Shown here in pieces: positions 17,108 to 24,702 of a DNA stretch of 44,788 nt (positions are counted from its first letter, which is position 1; the number at the start of each line of letters is the position of its first letter). The stretch is taken from NCBI GenBank assembly GCA_902799465.1, contig CADCAS010000010.1, forward strand, positions 36,756 to 81,543. The letters are read 5' to 3'. Position numbers and translations under genes: made by a program. Origin of the DNA: an uncultured Eubacteriales bacterium. Its GTDB lineage: Bacteria > Bacillota > Clostridia > Christensenellales > Aristaeellaceae. The notes beneath the pieces were generated by a model. It was not told the origin of the DNA. It was given only the letters and a program-made list of their open reading frames with translations, and ran no database searches.

Positions 17108-18451
17108 ATGACCATCGACAACCGTTCCTTTTACCAACGACTGGGCCGGCTGGCCTTTCCCATCGCGCTGCAGAGCCTGATGCTGGCGGCGGTGGCGGCG
17201 GGCGACGCGCTGATGCTGGGCAAGGTGGCCCAGAACGAGATGACCGCCGTGTCTCTCGCCACCCAGATCCAGTTCGTGCAAAACATGTTCCTGGCCGCCG
17301 TCACCGGGGCGGGGGCGATCCTCGGGGCCCAGTACTGGGGCAAGGGGGACCGCCGCATGCTGGAGGACCTGTTCGACCTGATGCTGCGCTACTGCGGGCT
17401 GGTGTCGCTGGTGTTCTTCCTGGCCTGCGAGCTGATCCCCGGGGCGCTGATGCGCATCTTCACCCACGACGCGCCGCTGATCGAGATCGGCGTCGCCTAT
17501 CTGCGCATCGCGGGCTGGTCCTATCTGATCACCGGCGTTTCCCAGTGCTACCTGACCACCATGAAGGTCACCGACCACGTGCCGCCCAGCGCCTGGATCA
17601 GCTCCGGCGCGGTGATACTGAACATCGGCCTGAACGCCGTGTTCATATTCGGCCTGCTGGGCGCGCCGCGGATGGAGGCTCGGGGCGCGGCGCTGGCCAC
17701 CACCATCGCCCGGGTGATCGAGCTGGGGCTGTGCCTGGGCGTGTCGGCGAAGAACGGCTATGTGCGCCCGGCCCCGGAGCGCTTCTTCCGGGTGGAGCGC
17801 CCGCTGGTGAAGGACTTTATGCGCCAGTGCCTGCCGCTGATGGGCGGGTCCCTGTTCTGGGGCGTGGGCTTCACCTCCTACACCGCCATCATCGGCCACA
17901 TGGGCGCCGACGCCGCCGCGGCCAACTCCGTCGCCGCCGTGGTGCGTGACCTGATCTGCTGCGTGTGCAACGGCGTGGCCAGCGCCGCGGGCATCATCGT
18001 GGGCAACGCCCTTGGCGCGGGCGATCTGGAGACCGGCAAGGCCTACGGCATCAAGCTCAGAAACATCTCCTTCCTCATCGGCTTCGGCTCCACCGCCGTG
18101 GTGCTGGCCCTGACCCCGCTGGTGACGCGCATGGTCCTCCTCACCGATACCGCGCGCGGCTATCTCACCGGCATGATGGTCATCATGGCCTTCTACATGA
18201 TCGGGCGCTGCGTCAACACCGTCACCATCAACGGCGTCATCGACGGCGGCGGCGATACCCTCTTCGACGTCTACTCCCTGGCCGTCACCATGTGGGGCAT
18301 CGCCATCCCGCTGGCCCTGCTGGGCGCGTTCGTGTTCCACTGGCCCGTGCTCGCCGTCTACGCCTGCACCTGCCTCGACGAGGTCGGCAAGATCCCCTGG
18401 GTCATGCTGCACTTCAGGAAATACAAGTGGGTGAAGGACCTGACGCGGTGA
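17108..18451 (+). CDS. MATE-family efflux transporter
   Basis: Inner-membrane multidrug/toxin exporter of 447 residues, driven by Na+ or H+ in characterised relatives. About twelve hydrophobic segments are visible in two pseudo-symmetric halves of six. The first half starts with LGRLAFPIALQSLMLA and GDALMLGKV, the second with PLMGGSLFWGVGF. The family features of a Pro-rich first helix and a Gly/Ala-rich helix GAGAILGAQYWGKGD (repeated as GIIVGNALGAGD) are present. GAGGAG precedes the ATG at 17108. Sequence upstream in frame is repeat DNA. The substrate cannot be inferred. The nitroreductase follows 76 bp downstream and may be co-transcribed. Confidence 0.92.
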   Translation: MTIDNRSFYQRLGRLAFPIALQSLMLAAVAAGDALMLGKVAQNEMTAVSLATQIQFVQNMFLAAVTGAGAILGAQYWGKGDRRMLEDLFDLMLRYCGLVSLVFFLACELIPGALMRIFTHDAPLIEIGVAYLRIAGWSYLITGVSQCYLTTMKVTDHVPPSAWISSGAVILNIGLNAVFIFGLLGAPRMEARGAALATTIARVIELGLCLGVSAKNGYVRPAPERFFRVERPLVKDFMRQCLPLMGGSLFWGVGFTSYTAIIGHMGADAAAANSVAAVVRDLICCVCNGVASAAGIIVGNALGAGDLETGKAYGIKLRNISFLIGFGSTAVVLALTPLVTRMVLLTDTARGYLTGMMVIMAFYMIGRCVNTVTINGVIDGGGDTLFDVYSLAVTMWGIAIPLALLGAFVFHWPVLAVYACTCLDEVGKIPWVMLHFRKYKWVKDLTR

Positions 18452-18527
18452 GAGGGTAAACAGCGGCTGTCTGACTGAAGGCGCGGCAGCCTGCCGTTCC
18501 CGTGAATACTGTATGCGAGGTGATCTC

Positions 18528-19067
18528 ATGGATCTCTTTGACGCCATCCATGCCCGGCGGAGCTACCGCGGGCGCTTCAGGGCGACGCCCGTCCCCAGGG
18601 AAGACCTGGCCCGGATCATGGAGGCGGGGCTGGCCGCGCCCTCGGGGTGCAACAAGCAGACCACCCGCCTGATCGCGGTGGACGATCCCGGTCTGCTGGC
18701 AAGGCTGCGCGCCGTCATCGATCCGCCGGTGGGGGAGACCGCCCCCGCCGCCATCTGCGTGCTGACCCGCCGCGTCAACGCCTACCGCGACCGATGCTTT
18801 GCCACCCAGGACTACGCCGCCGCCATCGAGAACATGCTGCTGGCCATTGTCGCCCTGGGCTACCAGAGCTGCTGGTACGAGGGCCACATCACCGACGAGG
18901 ACGATATCGCCTCCAGGATGGCCGCCATACTCGGCGTGCCCGACGGCCTCGAACTGGTCTGCTTCCTCCCCATCGGCATCCCCGAGGACGCCCCGAGACC
19001 CCCAAAGAAGCTGCCCTTCTCCGAGCGCGCCTGGTTCAACGGATGCGCCGACGCGGAGATAAAATGA
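18528..19067 (+). CDS. Nitroreductase-family FMN oxidoreductase
   Basis: Predicted cytosolic FMN-dependent, NAD(P)H-using oxidoreductase, 179 residues. The start of the fold is AIHARRSYRGRF, whose Arg-Arg-Ser binds the FMN phosphate. EDLARIMEAGLAAPSGCNKQTTRL is the characteristic second FMN segment. IENMLLAIVALGYQSCWYEG is the long central helix that forms the dimer interface. Its C-terminal part VCFLPIGIPED plus a Pro-rich tail matches the short, single-domain subgroup. GAGGTGAT precedes the start. Real substrates in this family range from nitroaromatics to quinones and flavins, so the function is open. Confidence 0.88.
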   Translation: MDLFDAIHARRSYRGRFRATPVPREDLARIMEAGLAAPSGCNKQTTRLIAVDDPGLLARLRAVIDPPVGETAPAAICVLTRRVNAYRDRCFATQDYAAAIENMLLAIVALGYQSCWYEGHITDEDDIASRMAAILGVPDGLELVCFLPIGIPEDAPRPPKKLPFSERAWFNGCADAEIK

Positions 19068-19120
19068 CGCTGTTCGGCGTCTGCCCCGTTCGGCCGAGAG
19101 ACGGGAATATGGCGGGGGAA

Positions 19121-19221
19121 AATTAGGAATTAGGAATTAGGAGTGAATAGCCGCTGCCGCGTACACCGTAGGGGCGGCCAAGCCATTTAATTCCTAATTC
19201 CTAATTCCCAATTCCTAATTC
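19121..19221. repeat. Heptamer-armed inverted element (AATTAGG type)
   Basis: The left arm of AATTAGG units (19121-19143) is mirrored by CCTAATT units (19190-19221). The core reads GAATAGCCGCTGCCGCG then GTAGGGGCGGCCAAGC. It is nearly identical in layout to 21033-21134 and 28102-28285. Confidence 0.85.
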
Positions 19222-19286
19222 AAATAATCCCACTTTAAACTGGACACACATTTGTTGTCATTCTCCATTCAACCCCAACTCTCGCC

Positions 19287-19315
19287 TTGCCTTTTTCTCC
19301 CGGAAATGATAGAAT
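19287..19315 (+). promoter_or_regulatory. Predicted promoter of the glycolipid gene pair
   Basis: TTGCCT (19287-19292), 17-bp spacer, TAGAAT (19310-19315). The implied start at about 19322 overlaps the in-frame ATG at 19323 and supports translation from the downstream TTG at 19380. Confidence 0.5.
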
Positions 19316-19379
19316 AATATGGATGGGGAGGGACGGGCCTTCCTTTGACTTACACGCGCTTTTCACGGGGGGTTATCGC

Positions 19380-19892
19380 TTGCGCAACGGACTATTTGCC
19401 TGTGTGCTGTTCATGGCCCTGTGGGGCGTGCTGTGCTTTCCTCTGGGGCGGCTCATCAAGCTGTTCAGACTCGACTGGGACCGGGCGCCGTTTGCCCAGT
19501 GGCGCTGGGAGCAGGACGGGCGGGTCTACGAGCGGGCGGGCATCCGCCGCTGGAAGGACCTGGTGCCGGATGTGAGCAAGCTGTTCCCGTCCATCGTGCC
19601 GCCCAAGGCGGTGCAGGGCATGCCCGACGCGGCGACGCTGCGGGACATGCTCAAGGAGACCTGCGTGGCGGAGGCGGTCCACGTCGTGCTGATCCCCCTC
19701 GGGCTGTGGCTTTTGCGGCTGTGGCAGGGGATCGGCGGCGTGATGATGTTCCTCATCTACGTCATCCTCGGAAACGTTCCCTTCATCATGATCCAGCGAT
19801 ACAACCGACCCCGCTTCCGCCGCATGCTGGCGGTGGCGGAGGCCAGGGAAAGGCGGCGGACGGATGCGCGTACTGATACTGTCCAGCAATAA
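19380..19892 (+). CDS. CrtO-like membrane acyltransferase homologue
   Basis: Predicted membrane protein of 170 residues. An N-terminal membrane helix (about 5-25) is followed by FPLGRLIKLFRLDWDRAPF. Then comes a cytosolic stretch with WRWEQDGRVYERAGIRRWKD and LVPDVSKLFP, and two further helices near 105-150. The W-E-x-x-G-x-x-Y-x-x-x-x-x-x-x-W-K-D-x-x-P-D pattern is the hallmark of the glycosyl-diaponeurosporenoate acyltransferase (CrtO) family. No carotenoid genes are in the window, so it may acylate another glycolipid. The TTG start at 19380 follows GGGGGG by 7 bases and begins at the helix. An ATG at 19323 would sit at the transcription start. It overlaps the next gene by 29 bases, so the two are coupled. 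Confidence 0.72.
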   Translation: MRNGLFACVLFMALWGVLCFPLGRLIKLFRLDWDRAPFAQWRWEQDGRVYERAGIRRWKDLVPDVSKLFPSIVPPKAVQGMPDAATLRDMLKETCVAEAVHVVLIPLGLWLLRLWQGIGGVMMFLIYVILGNVPFIMIQRYNRPRFRRMLAVAEARERRRTDARTDTVQQ

Positions 19893-20973
19893 CGGCGGGG
19901 GCCACAACGCGGTGGCGGAGGCGCTCAGAGAGGTCTTCGAGGCCCACGGCGACACCTGCCGGGTGGAGGACTGCCTGTCGTTCATCTCGGAGGACGTGTC
20001 GGAGGCGGTGGCGAAGTCCCACAACTTCATGTACCGCCACGCGCCCAAGCTGTTTGACAGCGGCTATCGCCACACCGTGCGCCATCCCAAGACCTTCATG
20101 GAGAAGCACAACGGGCGGCGGCTGCTGGCCCTGGGGCGCAAGAACCTGGGGCGGGCCATAGAGGCCGGGAGCTTTGACACGGTGATCTGCACCCACGTCT
20201 TCGGCTCGCTGATGCTCACCGACGCCATGCGCAAGTACGACCTGCGGGTGCACACCGGCGTGGTCGAGACCGACTACACCGCCACCCCCGGCACCCATGC
20301 CGGCGGGCTGGACTGGCACTTCATCCCCTCCGCGGACCTGGTCCAGGGCCTGATCGCGCTGGGGGTGGACGAGCGGAAGATCGTGCCCTGCGGCATCCCC
20401 GTCCGGGACGGCTTCTACGCCAAGGGCGACAGGCTCGCCGCCAAGCGGGCACTGGGACTGGACCCGGACTGCCGCCACCTGCTGGTGATGGGCGGCAGCA
20501 TGGGCGCGGGTCCGGTGCCGGAGCTGGTCAGCGCCCTGGTGAAGGAGATGGATGAGCGCTGCGCCGTCAGCATCGTCTGCGGCACCAACCGCAGTCTCAA
20601 GGACACCCTGACCGCCATCTACAGCGGCGATGACCGGGTGCGGGTCTACGGCTATGTGGACACCGTCCCCACCCTGATGGACGCCTCCGAGCTGCTGCTG
20701 ACCAAGCCCGGCGGCATCACCGTCACCGAGGCCGCGGTCAAGCGCCTGCCCATGGTGCTGGTCAACACCGTGGCCGGGTGCGAGGCCTGCAACCTGGACT
20801 TCTTCGTCCGCGCCGGCGGCGCGGTCACCGCGGGCACCCCCCAGACCCTGGCCCACCTGGCCCTGGCCGTGATCCGCGACCCCGCCTGGCAGTCCGAGAT
20901 GTCCGCCGCCCTCGAGCCCATCGCCCGCGCCAACGACCGCGAGATCGTGTGGAGGACCATGCAGAGAGGTTGA
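19864..20973 (+). CDS. UgtP/MGDG-synthase-type glycolipid glycosyltransferase
   Basis: Predicted GT-B glycosyltransferase of family GT28, 369 residues, peripheral to the membrane. It is related to processive diacylglycerol glucosyltransferase UgtP and plant MGDG synthase. The N-terminal signature SSNNGGGHNAVAEAL (about 7-21) is the G-G-G-H-x-x-A-A loop of the family. The next conserved block holds HNFMYRHAPKLFDSGYR. In the C-terminal donor domain, MGGSMGAGP and TKPGGITVTEA bind the UDP-sugar; the latter Pro-Gly-Gly plus Glu motif is intact. With the upstream acyltransferase-like gene it suggests synthesis and tailoring of a surface glycolipid. Whether glucose or galactose is transferred is unknown. 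Confidence 0.88.
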   Translation: MRVLILSSNNGGGHNAVAEALREVFEAHGDTCRVEDCLSFISEDVSEAVAKSHNFMYRHAPKLFDSGYRHTVRHPKTFMEKHNGRRLLALGRKNLGRAIEAGSFDTVICTHVFGSLMLTDAMRKYDLRVHTGVVETDYTATPGTHAGGLDWHFIPSADLVQGLIALGVDERKIVPCGIPVRDGFYAKGDRLAAKRALGLDPDCRHLLVMGGSMGAGPVPELVSALVKEMDERCAVSIVCGTNRSLKDTLTAIYSGDDRVRVYGYVDTVPTLMDASELLLTKPGGITVTEAAVKRLPMVLVNTVAGCEACNLDFFVRAGGAVTAGTPQTLAHLALAVIRDPAWQSEMSAALEPIARANDREIVWRTMQRG

Positions 20974-21032
20974 GCGGGCATTACGGTCCGTCGCCATGCA
21001 TTCTTTACTCTGCTTGCAAATGCTTTTTGATT

Positions 21033-21134
21033 GAATTAGGAATTGGGAATTAGGAATTAGGAATGAATACCGGCTGCCGCGCACTGTGTAGGGGCGGCCA
21101 AGCTGTTTCAATTCCTAATTCCCAATTCCTAATT
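21033..21134. repeat. Heptamer-armed inverted element (AATTAGG type)
   Basis: Left arm AATTAGG/AATTGGG units (21033-21062), right arm CCTAATT/CCCAATT (21110-21134). The core reads GAATACCGGCTGCCGCGC then GTAGGGGCGGCCAAGC. It occupies the middle of the 334-bp gap 20974-21307; the rest shows only the promoter below. Confidence 0.85.
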
Positions 21135-21218
21135 TTCTCCGCCTAAATCCCGTTGGCCGCATAGGGTGAAATCGCCATTCGACAGTCCCTCTTCCCGCCT
21201 TCATTTCTTTCGTCCCGC

Positions 21219-21247
21219 TTGATTCCATGTTATAAATGTGTTATACT
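21219..21247 (+). promoter_or_regulatory. Predicted sigma-A promoter of the 1110-residue protein
   Basis: TTGATT (21219-21224), 17-bp spacer, TATACT (21242-21247). Transcription from about 21254 rules out the upstream in-frame start at 21236. Confidence 0.65.
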
Positions 21248-21307
21248 GTATATGGATACCTATGTTGGAAGGCTTTAGGATCGACCGTGGACAGGGGGAT
21301 GAGAGAC

Positions 21308-24300
21308 ATGTTGCGCATGAAGCGAATCTGGGCGGCATGGCTGGCCGTGCTCATGCTGGCGGGGCTGTGCGCTCCGGCGGCGATTGCGGCCACCGCCACG
21401 GATCCGTCGGAATGCCCGCACCGCTGGGAGCTGCGGAGCGAGACGGCGGCGACCTGCGCCAGGAAGGGCGAAAAGGTCTACTATTGCATGATCTGCGGAA
21501 GCACCAGGACCGAGACCGTGAAGCGGCTGCCCCATGACTACGGCAGCTGGAGAACCGTCCGCGAGGCCACCTGCGCCAGGGAGGGCGAGCAGACGCGCAA
21601 GTGCAAGGTCTGCGGCCACGAGGATACGCGCTCCATCGACAGATTGCCCCATCAGTGGGGCGAATGGACCGTGCTCTCGGAGCCCACGGACCACTCCTCC
21701 GGCCAGCGGACCCGGACCTGCTCGGTCTGCGGCGCCACCCAGGAGGAGGCCATTGATCCCGAAGGCACCCTGCGGCGCGGCGACCGCGGCGAAGCGGTGA
21801 AGGAACTCCAGGAAATGCTGGTGTGCTACGGCGTCCTCAGAAGGGGCGGCGCGGACGGCAGCTTCGGCCGCGGCACCGAGGGCGCGGTGAAGCAGGTGCA
21901 GGCCGCCGAGGGCCTGGAGGCCGACGGCGTGGCCTGGCCCCAGACCCAGGCCGTGCTGGGCCACCGCTTCGGCGAGTGGGAGGTCGTCTCCGAGCTGTCC
22001 GACTTCTCCATGGGCCTGCGCCAGCGCGTGTGCGCGCGCTGCGGCTATGTCGAGCGCGAGGAGGAATGGCCCTCCCCGATGTACAGGCGCGGCGACCGTG
22101 GCGACGGCGTGCGCGCGCTTCAGAACGCGCTGAGCGACGCGGGCTATTCCGTGGGCCATGCCGACGGCGACTTCGGGCGGCGCACCGAGTCCGCTGTGGC
22201 CGGCTTTGAGGCGGCGCACGGCATTCAGGCCGACGGCATCGCCTGGCCCGGGGTGCTGCACATGCTGGGCCTGCGCAACGGCGGCGCGCCCGAAGAGGAG
22301 ACCGAGGAAGAGACCCCCGACTTTGACATGATCGTCACCCCCTACACCGACCAGAAGGAGTTCCGCGTGGGGGAGGAGATCGAGTTCAGGCCGGTGCTCT
22401 ACAACAACGCCGACCGTGAGATGACGGACGCGGTGGTCCGGGCCTACGACGGGCGCGGCGACCTGCGCCAGCAGTACGACGAGGGCGCCCTGCCCGCCAA
22501 CGACTTCGATCCCCTCTACGATCCCTACACATTTGTCGAGGCGGACATTGGCACGGTGACGTTCAAGTGGGAGGCCGACGCTGTGGACGCCGACGGGAAC
22601 AAGCTGACCGCCGAACCCCAGACGCTGACCTACACCGTGCTGCCCGCCGGGGGCGAATGGAAGCCCACCGGGGAGAAGCATGCGGCACCCACCCCCGCGC
22701 TCCTGGCCGACCCCGCCGCGGCGGAGGCCCTGTCGGTGGTCAAGGCCGTGAAGGGCGACGAGGGCCAGGCCTACAGTCCGGGCGACGTCGTCACCTTTGA
22801 GATCGTCGTTGCCAACCTCACCGCGGACGACATGACCGACGTCCGCGTGTACGATTACGTCAACGGAGCGGAGAAGGGCCTCCCGGTGGCGGAGGGCCTG
22901 ACCATCAAGCGCTACGACACCGCCGTATTGAACCTTGACTACATCGTCACCGCCGAGGATGCGGCCCGGGGCTATGTGACCGACTACGCCGTGGCCGAGA
23001 GCGGCGGAAGCGTCGCCCGGTCCAACGATGTGCGCATCCTCGTCCAGCCCGGCACGCCCGATCCCGAGGACGATCCCGTCACGCTGACCAAGGCCATCGC
23101 CAACCTGCCCGAGCGGGGATACTTCCTTGTGGGCGAGACGGTGGACTTCACCCTGACCCTCCGCAACGGCGGCGACGGCGACATCACCGACATCGTCATC
23201 CGGGATCCCCTCTGCACCGCCGAGGACAATATCGTCGATACCTTCGACGCGCTCGCACCGGGCGGCGAGCAGACCGCGCACCTGACCTATGAGGTGACCG
23301 CGCTGGACCTGCTCCACCCGCTGATCAACATCGGCTTCGCCACCTTCGACGATCCCCAGGGCTTTACCTGCACCGTCATCAGCAACGAGGTGGAGGTCCC
23401 CACAGGCACAGAGCCCGCGCGCGATCCCGATCCCATCGGCGTGATCACCGGCGCGGAGGTGCACAAGGCCGTGGCCGCGGCCAGCCATCCCGCCAACGGC
23501 TGGTACTACACCCGCGGCGAGGACATCGTCTACGAGATCACCGTCCTGAACTGCGGCGAGACCGTGCTGGACGAGGTGACCGTGTATGACACCCTGGCCG
23601 GCGGCAGCGGCGAGATCGCGGCCATCGAAAACTTCATGCCCGGCGATAGCCGAACCTACCTGTTCACCCACACCGTCAGCAAGTCCGACGTGAAGCACGG
23701 CAAGGTCATCAACCAGGCCTGGATTGAGTGGGAGATCGAGGGCGTGCCCTATGAGGCCTGGTCCGAGCGCGTGATCTCCCCCACCGGCGGGGAGCGCGCC
23801 GCCGAGCCCGCCGCGACCTGCTGCGTGCCGACGCTCACCGGCGCGGGCCTCAATCAGCGGACCTACACGCTGGACTACTGCGGCGAGCACCGGGCCGTGG
23901 CCTACGCGCTGGACCGCGCCGTGGAGGCCGCCCAGACCGACGACGAGCGGCTGGCCCCCTGGAACGCCGCCGCCCAGCGCTGGACCGAGGCCCTCAACGC
24001 CGAATACGACGCCCTGCTGGCGGACGCCACCGAGGACGAGCAGACCCTCATCGTCGGGGAGAAGGCCCTGTTCTTCGCCCAGCTGGCCTGCCTCAAGGAC
24101 GCGCTGGCGCTGAACCTGCCCGAGCTGACCGTGGCGGAGCGCGTGGCCAACCAGCTGATGCGCAAGACCGCCGAGCTGTGCTACGCCCGCCACACCGCCC
24201 CGGAAAACCGCACCGACAGCCTGTACAATCCCCACGAGGCGCTGCCCGAGGCCGAGACCCCGGCCCTCTGCGGCGTGCACACCGAGACCACCGCCGGCGG

Positions 24301-24640
24301 CATCGCCTGGACCGAGACCCTCTGCGCGACCCATAGCCCCGCCGAGGCCGCCGCGCTGAACCTGCTGGAGGAGGCCGCGACCCCCGAGGACCGCGCCGAA
24401 GCCTGGCGGCGCGTGGCGCAGATCTGGCTGACGGCGCTCAACAGCGCCGCCAACGCCCGCTGGCAGGCCGCCGACGAGCAGGGCCGCGAGATCATCGCCG
24501 CCGAGCGCGTTGCCTTCGACAAGTGGCTCGCCGCCCAGGAGGATCTGCTGAACCTGCTCTATCCCGGACGCCCCGTCACCACCGGCGAGCGCGTCGCCCG
24601 GCTGCTGCGCGAACGGGTGCTGGAGCTGGAGCGGGAATAA
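21308..24640 (+). CDS. Large secreted multidomain protein (Cys-pair repeats, PG-binding, DUF11-like, LprI-like)
   Basis: Exported protein of 1110 residues; I do not recognise a characterised homologue. A signal peptide covers about 1-28. Residues 30-145 hold three repeats with paired Cys (CMICG, CKVCG, CSVCG) and an H-x-W/Y-G-x-W motif. A fourth such repeat at about 218-254 lies between two peptidoglycan-binding PGB_1-like domains (about 154-216 and 257-319), both with RRGDRG and GxDGxFGxxTExAV. Then come four Ig-like modules of conserved-repeat/DUF11 type (about 338-449, 474-581, 590-697 and 716-827). The C-terminus is a tandem of two helical LprI-like units (about 838-964 and 985-1110). There is no LPXTG, so wall association would be through PGB_1. 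GGGGG lies 9 bases before the ATG at 21308. The next gene is 62 bp away and probably co-transcribed. Confidence 0.82.
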   Translation: MLRMKRIWAAWLAVLMLAGLCAPAAIAATATDPSECPHRWELRSETAATCARKGEKVYYCMICGSTRTETVKRLPHDYGSWRTVREATCAREGEQTRKCKVCGHEDTRSIDRLPHQWGEWTVLSEPTDHSSGQRTRTCSVCGATQEEAIDPEGTLRRGDRGEAVKELQEMLVCYGVLRRGGADGSFGRGTEGAVKQVQAAEGLEADGVAWPQTQAVLGHRFGEWEVVSELSDFSMGLRQRVCARCGYVEREEEWPSPMYRRGDRGDGVRALQNALSDAGYSVGHADGDFGRRTESAVAGFEAAHGIQADGIAWPGVLHMLGLRNGGAPEEETEEETPDFDMIVTPYTDQKEFRVGEEIEFRPVLYNNADREMTDAVVRAYDGRGDLRQQYDEGALPANDFDPLYDPYTFVEADIGTVTFKWEADAVDADGNKLTAEPQTLTYTVLPAGGEWKPTGEKHAAPTPALLADPAAAEALSVVKAVKGDEGQAYSPGDVVTFEIVVANLTADDMTDVRVYDYVNGAEKGLPVAEGLTIKRYDTAVLNLDYIVTAEDAARGYVTDYAVAESGGSVARSNDVRILVQPGTPDPEDDPVTLTKAIANLPERGYFLVGETVDFTLTLRNGGDGDITDIVIRDPLCTAEDNIVDTFDALAPGGEQTAHLTYEVTALDLLHPLINIGFATFDDPQGFTCTVISNEVEVPTGTEPARDPDPIGVITGAEVHKAVAAASHPANGWYYTRGEDIVYEITVLNCGETVLDEVTVYDTLAGGSGEIAAIENFMPGDSRTYLFTHTVSKSDVKHGKVINQAWIEWEIEGVPYEAWSERVISPTGGERAAEPAATCCVPTLTGAGLNQRTYTLDYCGEHRAVAYALDRAVEAAQTDDERLAPWNAAAQRWTEALNAEYDALLADATEDEQTLIVGEKALFFAQLACLKDALALNLPELTVAERVANQLMRKTAELCYARHTAPENRTDSLYNPHEALPEAETPALCGVHTETTAGGIAWTETLCATHSPAEAAALNLLEEAATPEDRAEAWRRVAQIWLTALNSAANARWQAADEQGREIIAAERVAFDKWLAAQEDLLNLLYPGRPVTTGERVARLLRERVLELERE

Positions 24641-24702
24641 AGGAATACCCTACGACGTCCCGTGCTGTTGAGTGACCCTCGTCAGAAAGGAAGCGTGTTG
24701 CG

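Noticed and set aside
19287..19379. Upstream starts for the CrtO-like protein
   Set aside because: They lie at or before the predicted transcription start; the TTG at 19380 has a strong ribosome site and begins at the membrane helix.
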